NCBI GenBank assembly: GCA_007844125.1 | Contig: CM017556.1 | Coordinates: 21,364,057-21,428,056 of the forward strand | Reading direction: 5' to 3' | Length of the DNA stretch: 64,000 bases | Source: Sinonovacula constricta | Lineage: Eukaryota; Mollusca; Bivalvia; Cardiida; Solecurtidae | In this document: one piece after another, positions 13,085 to 23,825 of the stretch | How positions within the stretch are numbered: the first letter of the stretch is position 1 | How the letters are laid out: every line of letters starts with the position of its first letter | The notes under the pieces: model-generated | Told to the model about the DNA's origin: nothing | What the model saw: the letters and a program-made list of their open reading frames with translations, nothing else | Database searches by the model: none | Position numbers and translations under genes: made by a program

Positions 13085-13301
13085 CACTGCTGTGTTTTAT
13101 GTTCCCCTTGTGGCACTATGAAAAAATATCTCTGTCAGAAATGTAATACACCTTCAACCAAACACAACAGCAACGGTTTGACACACAGTGTGAAATTTCA
13201 GTCACTCTTCCAGTTTAGATCTTTTTCGACATTCTTTTACCGACGTACTTAATTCTGCGAAAAGAAAAAAAATGTCTGTCCGCTGTGTACTTAAAATACT
13301 T

Positions 13302-13825
13302 GAATAGCAGTACAGTTGATTATACAATGCGTATATTTTTAGAATATAGCAGTATAATTTATTTTACAGTGTGTATACCTTTATTGAATAGCAGTATAGT
13401 TTATTATACAGTATGTATACTTTTAGGGAATAGCAGTATATCTTTACAGTGTGTATAGTCATACTAAATAGCAGTATAATTTATTATACAATGTGTATAC
13501 CTTTAGTAAATAGCAGTTTAATTTATTATACAGTATGTATACTTTTCGGGAATAGCTTTACAATTTATCATAGAGTATGTATGTATAATTTTAGTGAATA
13601 GCAGTATAATTTATTATACAGTATGAATACTTTTCGGGAATAACAGTATAATTTATTATACAGTGTGTATTGTCTTACTGAATAGCAGTATAATTTAGTA
13701 TACATTATGTATACTTTTAGGGAATAGCAGTATAATATATTTTACAGTGGGTATAGTCTTGGTGAATATCAGTATGATTTCTTATAAAGTATGCTTTAGT
13801 GAATAGCAGTATAATTTATTACTTT
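13302..13825. repeat. 42-bp minisatellite, about 12 degenerate copies
   Basis: The unit is GAATAGCAGTATAATTTATT followed by ATACAGTATGTATACTTTTAG, with a period of 42 bp and occasional short copies (near 13,428 and 13,764). It starts about 220 bp after the 60-bp array and has an unrelated unit. It is more diverged than its neighbour, so probably older. Confidence 0.85.
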
Positions 13826-14635
13826 AATTGTAAATGTTAAGTGTTAAATGATTGTTAAAGTAACTCAAATATTACTCGTTTGATGGTAAAAGAAAGAGTT
13901 TAAAAAATCATTTAAAACACGAGGGCATTTGCTGAAAGCACTAGAGATAAGACGAAATAAAATTGCCGACAAGATGCGAGAAGCTCATGAATCTACCCAA
14001 AACGTCTATTCTGTACGAGATACCAAATGTTCAAGGTGGTATCCGACACTTTGGACAAACAATTCTCTCATTAAACCGAATATATTAAAATAAGCTGAAA
14101 AGATCCTGTAAAATGTTGTTTATTGGTGCCCTATACCCAAATGAAAATTCAAAAAAAAAATCATAACACCAATTTGTCATTACAAAATTGTATTTCTTAT
14201 CCTAGTCACGCTGCACAATTAGCTGTATTTAAACTAAGAAAACCAAGTAACCACTTTCTTTTGAGAACACGTGACATGACTATCAGCTCTGACGTAAACA
14301 ACTGTTTAAATTGAAACCCCCCATCGGGCTTATTTATAGATTTGGAAATTATGATCATTTGATGCGATATATTTAATGCATTGTCAAAGTATTTAGATAA
14401 TTTTATGAACAGCCTTTATTTAAAATAAGGTTTACGTTTTGCAGCAATTATGCAAATTTATCCGGAACAAGTGTAAGAAATTGCTATCTGTGCTTGCATT
14501 AGATATAAGCAAACTGTCGAATACCACATTTCAGGCACAATCAATGTCTTTTTCACACTGTTTTCTTACATAATATTGGTTGCCACGCTTGAAATAACTG
14601 TACGCGAATGTATCTAAAATAATGTATATTTCCAG

Positions 14636-14816
14636 GATTATTCTCCATTCTAGTAGCAGTACAAGCGGAAGTGACGACAACGACAGCCTGTTATGGCGTT
14701 AGCGGATGCAACTTATTCACTTTGGAATGTAGTACTGGTTACGTAATCAAAGTGACGTCACTTCAGTATGGCTATAAGGGGTATGCTTGCAGTGCCAGAG
14801 AGAACAGATGTTTTAG
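14636..14816 (+). CDS. Receptor B exon: end of signal peptide, first half of SUEL lectin domain
   Basis: The exon follows TTTCCAG and ends at TTTTAG|GTCAGG. It begins inside a hydrophobic leader (LFSILVAVQA, likely cleaved after VQA), then TTTTACYG, LFTLECSTGYVIKVTSLQYG and YACSARENRCF. This is the N-terminal SUEL pattern: AC-G, then L-C-S-G-VI-V with YG. The third position of the usual YGR carbohydrate motif is Tyr here (YGY). One base is carried in and two are carried out. The upstream Met exon was not found. Confidence 0.75.
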
Positions 14817-17800
14817 GTCAGGGAACATTTTGACTACTTTATTCTAGAAGTCAGGAAACTAACACCAGCGCTAAAGTCGGATAGACATGCATATTTCAGG
14901 ATATAATTAGCATGCTAACATTAGACTTGCAAGCTTTTGACACTGTAGTAATATAACACAAGCCTTTAGTTGCTGGATCTTATTTCTCCGATCTTCTTAA
15001 TTTTTAGGCAAGTAAGTATTTACGAAACGAATTTTTATAGTTAAGATGTAATTTAACAATAACGCCTGAAACGTCTGTCAAAAGTGAGCATTTATTAGAC
15101 AAACCTGGTTTTATCTAAAAATCAACAGCGATATAATCAAGAGACATTTCTTACTTTTTCTACTTCATATTAGCTCATCGTATTTCAGCTTTTGCATGTT
15201 TTAATATAAATGTAATCACTTTATACATGTAAGAAAAAATGATCTTTTTTGTTTTTGTTTGTAAATGAATTTAAATGATATATACAATCGATATTTCAAA
15301 AGAGTGACTTATTATCTTCAACTGACGTGTGCATAAATATGAATGTTCCATGAAATATTTAGCGCGAATTCTGAAACAATTTTAACCATTCATTATGATG
15401 CAAACGTAGCCTTAATGTTTTTACAGTAAGCAGCCTTTTATTCTTATCGGAAATTGAAAAAAAAAGATTTTTAACTGACGGCAGCGACATTTTCAAACTA
15501 AATTAGCTTTATATGGGCTCCTGTTAATATCCTTTATTCTGTCTAGGAAACTGCAAAAGTCTGTATTATTATTCTCAGTCATAGTTAAGTATCTATAACT
15601 TTATCATCCTACCATGGCAGATATAAAAACCCTATATCTACTCCTGAAATGTATTACTATAGTAACCCTTTCCTATTAAATATCAAAGTACGTATTGTAA
15701 ATATTATATCAGTTAATTACTTCAAGTCGCGTGAACCTTTTTCTCTTGAGTTTGGATCGCTTAATTTTGTAATAAAAATATGAATACGCGCATATTTATA
15801 AAACTATTTACAAGAAAGTTGCAGGATATTTTATACATGGCATGCAAGTAAAATGTAATAGTCTTAGTCAGACACTCTCGCTTTTCTTAAAATCGATAAA
15901 AAAACAGAAATAAATTTACTATGCAGTTATTAATGTATGAATGAAGTACATGTGCAGTATTACTACGTGATAAGTTTTTAGTGAACAACAATTTTAACAA
16001 CCCAATTTGTGAAATCGCTATTTTGACTTTGCAACTTCAGTATTACCGAGATGTAGCTTATATCAGTCGAAATATTCGTCCGCATTTTAATCTGTCAGTG
16101 CGTTCGTCCGTCCGTCCGTCTTTCTACGCTTATTTTTATTTTTCAGCCATAAGTTTCATATTTTTGTTGAATAACATTCAAACTTCATCATTCTATAAAC
16201 ATACATGCAAAGGTACATAAGCGCTTAGCATTTACAGTGCAATTTTTAAGATCAATGTACTATCCTATGCAATATTTACAGGCATTGCATGTTTGGAAAC
16301 ACATGTTACTTCCTGGGATATTATTAATTGCATACTGAAACTTTGATATAAATACATATGTAGATATTGATAATACTTGGGGTATTATTTTTTTAGTCAT
16401 CGTTTTCTGAATGTGATCCTGATTAATTATAGCATTCCTGAGTGAAAAATATTATATTCCATCCAAATCAGTGTATATCTACATATACTTCATACTTGTT
16501 CACATTTGTTGCAGGGGTGACAGAAACGGATGCTGTGTCTACGATCCAGACGACTGTTTTGAAAACTTCTCTGCATTACACGCATTCAACGTCTTGAAAG
16601 AATGCTCAGCCAAACGGAACTGTGGACCTTTGCAAGCTCCGTTCAATATTCTGAAGTCGTGTAATGACAACATATCCAGCTACGTCGTTGTCGAGTATGA
16701 ATGCATAAAAAGTAAGAAAGGAAGTTTGTTTGTGGGTATTTAAATGCTGGTGGTATTTCTCATTGCTAACGCGCAAGCAAATACAAGGCTCGTTCCTAAA
16801 CTGGCTTGACAAAACGCACACACCAGATGCCCAGCACATTAAAATAAAATACAAAACGACAAGAACAAAAACACGACAGCACCCATGACTGCTGCAATTT
16901 TTTTTATTTTACCATGTACAATTAATATATTGTATAACCTATGTCTATTTCTTTGTTCTCATGCGACTGATAGTCAAACAAAACATATATCTTTCTTAAT
17001 GAATATCGCTTGTGTCAGGACTACAAAACAGTACATTATCAATTAGTAGTATTTAGTTGTATTTACTAAAGTTTCAGTCGTCAGTCATCTCACTGCTCCA
17101 TATCATTCACAGTAAACAACGCCTTGGATTTCTGCGAGACGTCAACTCTTCTTTCAGCATCGACTGTCAACATCCGGTTCGACCCAACCAGACACGCGTT
17201 CTCCTATCCGACAAACTGCTCATGCTTCGTATCTTCCACATCCAGAGATTACGCCGTCGTGTACAATGACGTCAGACTCAGCAAAACTTCAATCCAATGG
17301 CATCAAATGTTCTTCAGCGACATTGGATAGCCTGCCCCAAGATGACGTAGGGTCACTGAGCTGCGATGTGTCAAATCCTGAGGGTAGCACGGAATACGGG
17401 CTAGTTATATTTCCTGATGTGACAATAATTAGATACACACTGGCCAATCTTTACCTGACCGGTAAAGGTGATGAACCGGATCATGTCTGGTTGTCCATTC
17501 ATTGTAAGTTTTGATAATATTCGCTTTAAAGACACGACACAGTTCGATGTTATTTCTAAAATGGACATTTTCTAAACAGTAATGTCTGTTTACGTAATCC
17601 CGATTGCCAAATCACATTAGACTTTAAAGTATTTGTTCTAATTATATTTGACTTCACTTAAAACAACTTAAAAAACAACAACAGTAGAAGCAGTATATTT
17701 GTTCTTATTACCTTTATTTAATAAAATATTTCATAAAATTAAGTATATTCACTTAAGAGTATTTTTCACATATCTAATTAAGTGCTTATGAATAAAGAAA

Positions 17801-20778
17801 ACATATACGCCCCAAATTATTAATGTCATGTGTCCTTGCCAGGCAAACAGCGCGTAATATTTTGTTTTTTTGACTTATATTACGCCCCTTAGCATACTGT
17901 GGCGAATATAGTTTTGCCGTAAATGAGAAGCAACGATAGTTTTTCGTTAAGTAAACTAGTTTTTATGCGCACTACGTACGCCACAATGCCTTCAACTTAA
18001 TGCTACTAACACACACGTGCCTATACAAACAGCATCTTCGTTGACATCATTTATAACTATCCATTTAAAATCTGCCTTGTTTTCAATTCCTTTATCCCTT
18101 TCCATACAGGAGGATTCCTTTGCCGGTACAAGTGTAAATACAAAACATTCCTCTCTCTGACTATATGTTGAATATTCCATTACAGCTATGTTAGGGCATA
18201 ATGTCACAGTGGCGTGTTTCCAGGACGACCCATCAGTGACAGCAATCCCGACACTACTGCCCACAACCTCACCATCCGGTCAACAAGCAAACACAACTCA
18301 AGGTATAAATACGTTCAAGTACTCTCTGGTTCTTTACATAGAAAAAACATATAACACTGTGGCTGATAAAAGGACATGTTAGATACCAATGTCTGTAACT
18401 TACAAATAAATGATCAGGATGCAATTTAATACAGATTGCGAATGAAAGCAAGATGTCGACCTAAAGTAACACATTCGCAATTATTGTCTTAAATTTGTAA
18501 AGGAGTCTTTGGCGAAAAATGGTCAGGTGTTGTGTTAATCATAATCATCAGTGCTTTTAATCAACCATTACTGAGAAATGTAATAATTTAGTAAGATATA
18601 CGTAATTAGTCGAACTGGTCAGTATTTACAAACGCATATTATGACAAGTATTTGCAATCGAATTTTTGCACACATTGTAATGTTGAAAGAGACGATGTTA
18701 ACTCTTAGCCTGCTATTGGCATATTAATAAGGCTTAGGGAGTTGTATGATTAGTATCTACGCTGTTTGCTTGCTCAGTATCAGTTAAAAAGTATATCAAC
18801 CCTGACATGTAACATATAATATAATAATAAAAGCAAAAACTTGGAACTTTAGCAAAGGTCTTTAACAAAATTTAGCAAGCAACCGGTTAAGCTAAGCTGT
18901 GTTTATATTTTAGCCTCCGAAGAGACAGATGGCAAGTTACACCGGAGCTATTGCAGCTGGAGTCATTATCCCAATTATTGTATTGGTCGCAGTTGGAGTC
19001 ATCTTTTTCATCTTCTGGAAACGGTAACTGCTCAATTCTACATATTCAGTGATTAACGTCAGATATTAATATTAGATATAAAACAGAAACAACCCAATTT
19101 ATATTATATAGCCCTCGGCCGTTATGCCTGGTCTAGCTTAGTTTGATAATCACATCGCCACAGTTTATGTCATATTAACGCTTTTAACTTTTATGCGCAG
19201 AGAAAGACTCCAAACTTCAGACGACCGCCGAAGTATGTTCATCGTTCAACAGCAGTTCGAGAGTTTTTGTGGTATAAAAGATAGCGATAACGTATACGAA
19301 CTTTTAACGTTTTCTTGCAATCAATAAAATATATTGTTTAACCGATTAAATTTGTCTGTCAATCTAACACAAATGAGAGGCACACCTCAACAGAAGAACA
19401 CATTGGCACGCGTACACATAAACGCACGGACGAAAATACGCGTAAAACATGAAGTTTAAACTATGCAATCAGGTATTTCAACTACATTGCTTAAACTTCA
19501 GTTAATAATTTTACTCTCATATAGAATTAAATACAATTTAGATTAGGTAAAACTATTTACCAGTTATGTAAAAGATAAGACTACATTTTATTCTCTTGAT
19601 ATCTTCTAACAGCAGACGGGCACAATTCCAGAAGCACGAAGCCGCTCAAATGAATCCATACGTCGAGGCAATAGAACCTGATGTATACGACGTCATTCCA
19701 GCTAACTATACTGCAAACATCGCTAATGCCTCTGAAAACAAAACGTACAACAGCGATACCGGGACCGGAGGAAGCAAGAACAGTCCGACATATCAGAATG
19801 TCCACACCGTAATAGCTCGAAATGGCCAATTACATCCACCATCTCAAGAGAGCAAAAGCCAATTTCAGAAGGTAAAGGACCAAACGGATAGAATTATCGC
19901 TTTCTTCCGAAAAAGTCCGTCAAATGTTGATTTACAAGCGCCGGAAGCCAGGGGACGAGATAACTCTGGATCATCGTATGATCACATGAATGCAACGGCA
20001 ACAGTGAAAGGGAAACTACCGGGACCTGACCATGTTTATTCACATACAAATGACGTTGATGGGGCGGGTAAACTGACAATGGAACCCAGCGCAGTGTCTC
20101 TTGGCGATTCATACATCGAGTTCAAGTTTGACGTCGCTGATGGTGATGTCGTGTCTTCAGCAAAAGGAAGAAGAAGCGAAAGAAATGAGATTGAAGAAGC
20201 CGAATCGGCCGCCACCATTTCCAACCTCTTTTGCGAAACCGTCCTTAAATCCCAGTCGTCTAACACCTATACCACATACGTCTCAGAACGACTCATTGAC
20301 GTACGATTATGCGACTGAAAGCCCAAGGGGTTCAATGTCAGATGTATCCCAACACTCTTATAAAGTTCTTGAAAAAAATGGCGAAACAAACAGGCCACTT
20401 GTGTACGATTACGCTGATATAAGTGACCACGAAACAGAAGGAAATAGTTCCGTGCCAGTTATGAAGCTCAACCTTACATCGGTCTACGAGGATGTGAAGT
20501 GTGAAATGCAAGAAAAGCCGATCAATCGACAAGAGACATTATCCGATGAGGACGGATACCTTGCGCCATTTCCAACTCTCACAAAGGCACAATTAAATGT
20601 AGAAATTAACCAATCTGGAAGCGAGGCTTCAGACCCGATTTTGACGTCAGGTGTTTCGTCAAATGCTTCATCCGCTAAGTCTCAGTCAACAGGTAATATA
20701 TATAGTACTGAAAATGAAAAAAAAGCTGTTAAGAAAGGAGTATTCGACAGGGCCAAAATGTCTGAAAGTAAAGCTTGA
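14636..20778 (+). CDS. Receptor B: SUEL-type lectin, TM, tyrosine-rich tail (frame interrupted)
   Basis: This is a candidate single-pass lectin receptor at the cell surface. Exons at 14,636-14,816, 16,515-16,711, 17,113-17,503, 18,186-18,302, 18,914-19,023 and 19,616-20,778 (about 720 codons, first exon missing) join with GT/AG borders. Joins are phase 2 after the first listed exon, phase 1 through the ectodomain and phase 2 after the TM exon. Order: signal peptide, SUEL/galactose-binding lectin domain, a Cys-containing domain perhaps CUB-like, a Ser/Thr/Pro stalk, one helix, and a tail with YDVI, YQNV, YDHM, YEDV and YLAP. Known SUEL lectins bind rhamnose or galactose; phosphotyrosine signalling is inferred from tail motifs only. 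Three +1 frame breaks (near 17,295, 18,935 and 20,155) mean it may be a pseudogene, contain base errors, or use unrecognised splicing. Confidence 0.65.
16515..16711 (+). CDS. Receptor B exon: second half of SUEL lectin domain
   Basis: It follows TTGCAG and ends at AAAAA|GTAAGA; the two carried bases (AG) complete an Arg. It encodes GDRNGCCVYDPDDCF, ECSAKRNCGPL and the closing SYVVVEYEC. The final YxxVxYxC is the signature end of SUEL domains. The conserved DPC motif near the end is not present; ILKSCNDNISS occupies that place. A decayed homologue lies at 43,493 in copy C. Confidence 0.75.
17113..17503 (+). CDS. Receptor B exon: second ectodomain, possibly CUB-like, with frame break
   Basis: The acceptor is TTCACAG at 17,106-17,112 and the donor is CATT|GTAAGT. 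The first part reads NNALDFCETS, FSYPTNCSCFVSS and DYAVVYNDVRLSKTS in one frame; the second reads SNGIKCSSATLDSLPQDD and ends PDHVWLSIH in the +1 frame. The change is near 17,290-17,300, and each frame has a stop soon after losing coding character. The YPxNCxC pattern and a C-terminal W-x-I recall CUB domains, but this assignment is weak. Phase 1 at both ends marks a shuffling-type module. Confidence 0.55.
18186..18302 (+). CDS. Receptor B exon: end of ectodomain and Ser/Thr/Pro stalk
   Basis: The acceptor is TTACAG; the donor is CAAG|GTATAA. Carried T plus CT makes Ser, then MLGHNVTVACFQDD and a stalk rich in Pro, Thr and Ser (IPTLLPTTSPSGQQANTTQ). NVT and NTT are potential N-glycosylation sites. 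It leaves phase 1, as the stalk exon of receptor A does. It is much shorter than the mucin-like stalk of copy C. Confidence 0.65.
18914..19023 (+). CDS. Receptor B exon: transmembrane helix
   Basis: After TTTTAG the exon contains the helix (AIAAGVIIPIIVLVAVGV then IFFIFWKR) and leaves phase 2 at CG|GTAACT. With the carried base from the stalk the frame is ASEETDGKL and then leaves the helix frame by +1 near 18,935. Alternatives are an extra base, or in-exon acceptors after G18,947 or G18,956, which restore frame but have poor pyrimidine tracts. Homology in position and phase to the TM exon of receptor A supports the exon. Confidence 0.6.
19201..19323 (+). CDS. Possible alternative terminal exon of receptor B
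   Basis: It follows ATGCGCAG and fits the phase-2 TM exon: CG+A gives Arg, then ERLQTSDDRRSMF, QQQFESFCG, DSDNVYELLTF and a stop at 19,321-19,323. Used as a last exon it would give a short tail of about 40 residues with one YELL motif. Joined onward by its A|GTATGT donor it does not match the frame of the 19,616 exon, while the TM exon joins 19,616 directly. So it is either an alternative end or intronic sequence. An AATAAA follows at 19,324. Confidence 0.3.
19616..20318 (+). CDS. Receptor B cytoplasmic tail, first reading frame
   Basis: The exon follows AACAGCAG; the phase-2 join from the TM exon gives RRAQFQKHEAAQ, paralleling RRKSS of receptor A. This frame runs through NPYVEAIEPDVYDVI, SPTYQNVHTVI, KVKDQTDRIIAFFRKS, GSSYDHMNA, DHVYSHT and SYIEFKFDVADGDVV, then loses coding character and stops at 20,318. 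YQNV fits the Grb2-type YxN SH2 ligand pattern and YDHM the PI3K-type YxxM pattern. There are no hydrophobic segments, so it is cytosolic. Copy C shares it at 46,216-46,620. Confidence 0.65.
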
Positions 20779-23462
20779 AGAGGATGGTTAATATTTATAC
20801 ATGTATAACACTTAAAACTTCACATTACCAATGACATACAATTCGTTAATCTCGTTACAAAATGGCGTCTTAAAGAGTGAAGCAATGCATTTCAGAGTTT
20901 GTCAATGAATTCCACTTTCACATTAAATTATAATCCCAATTCTAAAATTTTTCGGAAGTAATTGAAATTAGGTCTCTTTGTAAAAATATATGTGTACGTA
21001 TCATTATTTGTAATTTGTAATCAATAACCATTTTATTAGTAGTGAGTAAAATGGTGTCATTCCTTAAATATTGACAATAAATGAGGCATTACAAAAGAAG
21101 GACACATCCCCGGAAACAATAAATCAAAATTTGTAATTAATGAGAGTTTTGCATTGTTACAAAATGTTTATTATTGTCCATTTTTACATTTCTATCACAT
21201 TCTTTATCACTGTCCAGACTTTTGACTGATTATGCCATATAATATGTGTGTTTGGCAAACCAACGACTGTGTATACCCTGCTTACGTGTTTGTCAAAATA
21301 ACAAATGTGTATGCCGTACTTAAGATTGTGTTTGACAAACTAACGACTTTCCCAGCAATACAAAAAATGTGCACGACAAATTAAAGACTGTGTATGCATT
21401 TGTTAAGAAGACGATCATGATGTTAAAAGTTTGTCTCTGTACTGCGATGTTTGTAAAATGTGCTTTTTAATATGAACATCATTTTTTTGTAGTACACATA
21501 TAGTAGTACATTTACTTAATAAACTTTCATTGTTACCACAGAACTCATTTACATTGTCCTGTTAGACAATTAAAATGACAGTGTTATTTATATTCCTTAT
21601 TAGACACACATGACACAAGTGAACATTTTGGAACTCCTTTTTCCCGAACATAATAGTCGGCCTCAAACGTCCAAGCTTATTATCCTTTTGAACACTACCA
21701 CCATATGCGTAATGGAAGGTGATAACGCTTGTTTCGCTTTCCTCTCCCAAAAAGCAACTGTCTTTGTCTACATTTGTATATTGTTGATAGCGTACAATAC
21801 CTTATCGTTTGCTGAAAACTCCATACCAAAGGTTTAAAACTCATTCAAGGGATTTAAATTTTGTGACTCCCCAGAGCCTTCCAAATATAAGATTGACATT
21901 ACTTCAATAAGAATTGAATAACATAGCGTCATTTCACTTGTATCAACTTATAAGGATATGTGCAACATTTAACAATTATCTATAGCTATGTTTTTGGACA
22001 AAAACCAAGATTTGCATGACTTGCGCATTTTTTTTTGTTAATTCTGTGTAGGAAGTTATTTCTTTTTCTTATTTACTTTTAATATTCTTCCAAGTGTTCA
22101 GTATTAATGTGTATCCTTTACATGAATTAAATAGTAAATAATCATTTGAGTTTCAATTTAAAGACACTTGCGTACCTTCATTTACTGTGCTTAAAGCCAA
22201 ATTAAATTTCATCTTTTAATCTCGCTTTAATTTCGTGTGATTTTCAATTTACCCGTACTTTAGTTACCTGAACCGAGTCATAGTAATTATAATAACAGCT
22301 ACATACACAGGTAACAACAAGTAGTGCCAAAAACCTAGTCACAGATAGAGTAAATTATTAGTAGCCTGGTCATAGTGGGAGCTGAAAGATTTGGATGAGC
22401 GCTATTAGCCTATGCCCAGGATATATGGGACTAACATCTATTGTCTATTCTGCAAGATTTGTACTGATGAACACCATAAAAGCTGTGTGAGAAATTATAT
22501 ATTTAACACTTTCATGACATGATGCTTCACATAGAGGGTATCTGAAGATTTTAATATTTCTTAAAAAAACACAATCATTTTTGAAACACGATGAATAATT
22601 AAATACAAAGTCTGAGCACAAGACGACATGTGAAAATTTTGTTCTTCAAATGAGTCTGATGTCTTGGGATAAGCAGAATCAAAAGAGTCGTGATACTTTA
22701 AACAAGTTTTGCCGTTTTTATTTCAAAATCTTTGTATATCTCCAAACTGTGTATGAAGTAGTACACGCCATGTGTATATTGCAACCGTAATCAAAACATA
22801 CGCTGTTTGGTCGCTGGTGAAGCAATTATTTAAATGTACATTAGGTGTGAATTGTGCAGTATGTGTACTTATGCAAATTGCGACAATTTGGCATTAAGTC
22901 TGAGGTCTCTAAATGTGCATTCAAGATGCGAAACCCAATACGATCAAAAAATAGTACGAACATACATATGACACAAACATTCTGTCTAAAAAGGAATCGT
23001 AACAAGAGTAACTTCACGACTTGTAGGTTATATTAATATTTTATCGGAAGAACAAGACAGTGATGTGAGTGTATTTGTCAATGCAAAACATCGTTGCACA
23101 TAGTTTGGTAAAGAACCGCACTGACTCACAAGAAGACAGCAGTCCGGCAAGGCAGCGCTACTCAAGCTTAGAGTGGATCGGAATGTTTCGGATGTCACGA
23201 ATCATCTTTGGATATTTTTGGACCTAAGACTGAAATGCCCCGCAAAAAATAAACAAGACAGTAACTACGACGCCATCAAAACAACAAATGCTATGCTATA
23301 TGTTGAAAGTGCAGAAAAAGCTGTATATAGAAATTTGAATTTTAAATTGAAAATTTAATTCTTAAATCGAATTGTTTTCTGGCAAACAAACATTCGCTTC
23401 TCTGAACATATTATTGCACAAATATAAATCTAAGGGATAATCGTAAAGAGGACGGAATCACC
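19748..23462 (+). repeat. Segmental duplication, receptor tail and 3' flank (copy 1)
   Basis: It aligns in order with 46,228-49,888, diverged at roughly 10-15% by eye and broken by indels. Copy 2 has a mobile element inside the tail (46,793-46,985), a (TA)n/inverted duplication at the gene end and a SINE at 48,655. Copy 1 has an extra stretch at about 21,955-22,440. Both copies lose similarity after GGACGGAATCA near 23,462/49,888. Small ORFs in the flank are read-through. Confidence 0.75.
20155..20778 (+). CDS. Receptor B cytoplasmic tail, second reading frame (+1)
   Basis: In the +1 frame the tail continues QQKEEEAKEMRLKKPNRPPP, then SLTYDYATESPRGS, HSYKVLEKNG, LVYDYADISDHE, TSVYEDVKCEM, EDGYLAPFPTL and NIYSTENEK, stopping at 20,778. 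PNRPPPFP is a possible SH3 ligand; YEDV and YLAP are SH2-ligand-like. The frame is open from before 20,101, so both frames overlap for over 200 bp. A CTTCAG sits at the transition, but the implied intron would be under 50 bp. The same +1 relation exists in copy C. AATAAA motifs near 21,073 and 21,117 could be poly(A) signals. Confidence 0.6.
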   Translation, partial: LQQKEEEAKEMRLKKPNRPPPFPTSFAKPSLNPSRLTPIPHTSQNDSLTYDYATESPRGSMSDVSQHSYKVLEKNGETNRPLVYDYADISDHETEGNSSVPVMKLNLTSVYEDVKCEMQEKPINRQETLSDEDGYLAPFPTLTKAQLNVEINQSGSEASDPILTSGVSSNASSAKSQSTGNIYSTENEKKAVKKGVFDRAKMSESKA

Positions 23463-23639
23463 CGAGCGGTTTCGAATTACCTAAGGTGACTAGAATTCGT
23501 AGATATTTTATTCCTACTATTCCTTCGTTACTATTTCTTAGTGCTATCCTTATTACGAGACATTATTATACATAATACAGGTACTTAGATTAATATACAG
23601 TCATGAAAAAGAATCTCATGTAAGGACTGAATCCTATTT

Positions 23640-23770
23640 TGTCGTCCCAGCCTTGTGAACTCTGGTCGGTCGCATGCGCGAAAAACCCTGAAGCAAGTTC
23701 AACTTTTGTTCAGGTGTTCAGGTGCAGACACAAGTTTACACCATACCCAGTTTAGTTGTTTAAAGTAATC
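23640..23770 (+). promoter_or_regulatory. Putative promoter region of Ly6 copy 1
   Basis: The last 70 bp or so are shared with copy 2. Upstream of that the sequence is unique and holds TCGCATGCGCGA, similar to half of an NRF1-type palindrome. No TATA box is obvious. Promoter function is inferred from position. Confidence 0.3.
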
Positions 23771-23825
23771 ATGGCAATGAACTGCGCAGTGCTTTTCTTG
23801 GTGGCGTCCTTTGCAACTTTCGGAG
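23771..23825 (+). CDS. Ly6 copy 1, exon 1 (start codon and signal peptide)
   Basis: The first ATG follows AAAGTAATC; a second in-frame ATG is two codons later. The exon ends GGAG|GTAGGT and leaves phase 1. It is separated from exon 2 by a 4.9-kb intron. Confidence 0.8.

Larger units (their letters stand above)
9890..14635. other. Gene-free, tandem-repeat-rich stretch upstream of receptor B
   Basis: It holds four tandem-repeat blocks described separately (10.6-11.0, 12.0-12.3, 12.8-13.1 and 13.3-13.8 kb) in AT-rich DNA. The first, Met-encoding exon of receptor B should lie here or further upstream but could not be recognised; the exon at 14,636 begins inside the signal peptide. Confidence 0.45.

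Noticed and set aside
12706..13116. Repeat protein of 20-residue units on the minus strand, or a CRISPR-like array
   Set aside because: The 60-bp units are contiguous with no unique spacers, so not CRISPR, and the genome is eukaryotic. The ORF is a consequence of a period divisible by 3.
21602..21837. 75-codon ORF downstream of receptor B
   Set aside because: The homologous stretch at 48,300-48,540 is not open in the same frame, so there is no sign of selection on it.
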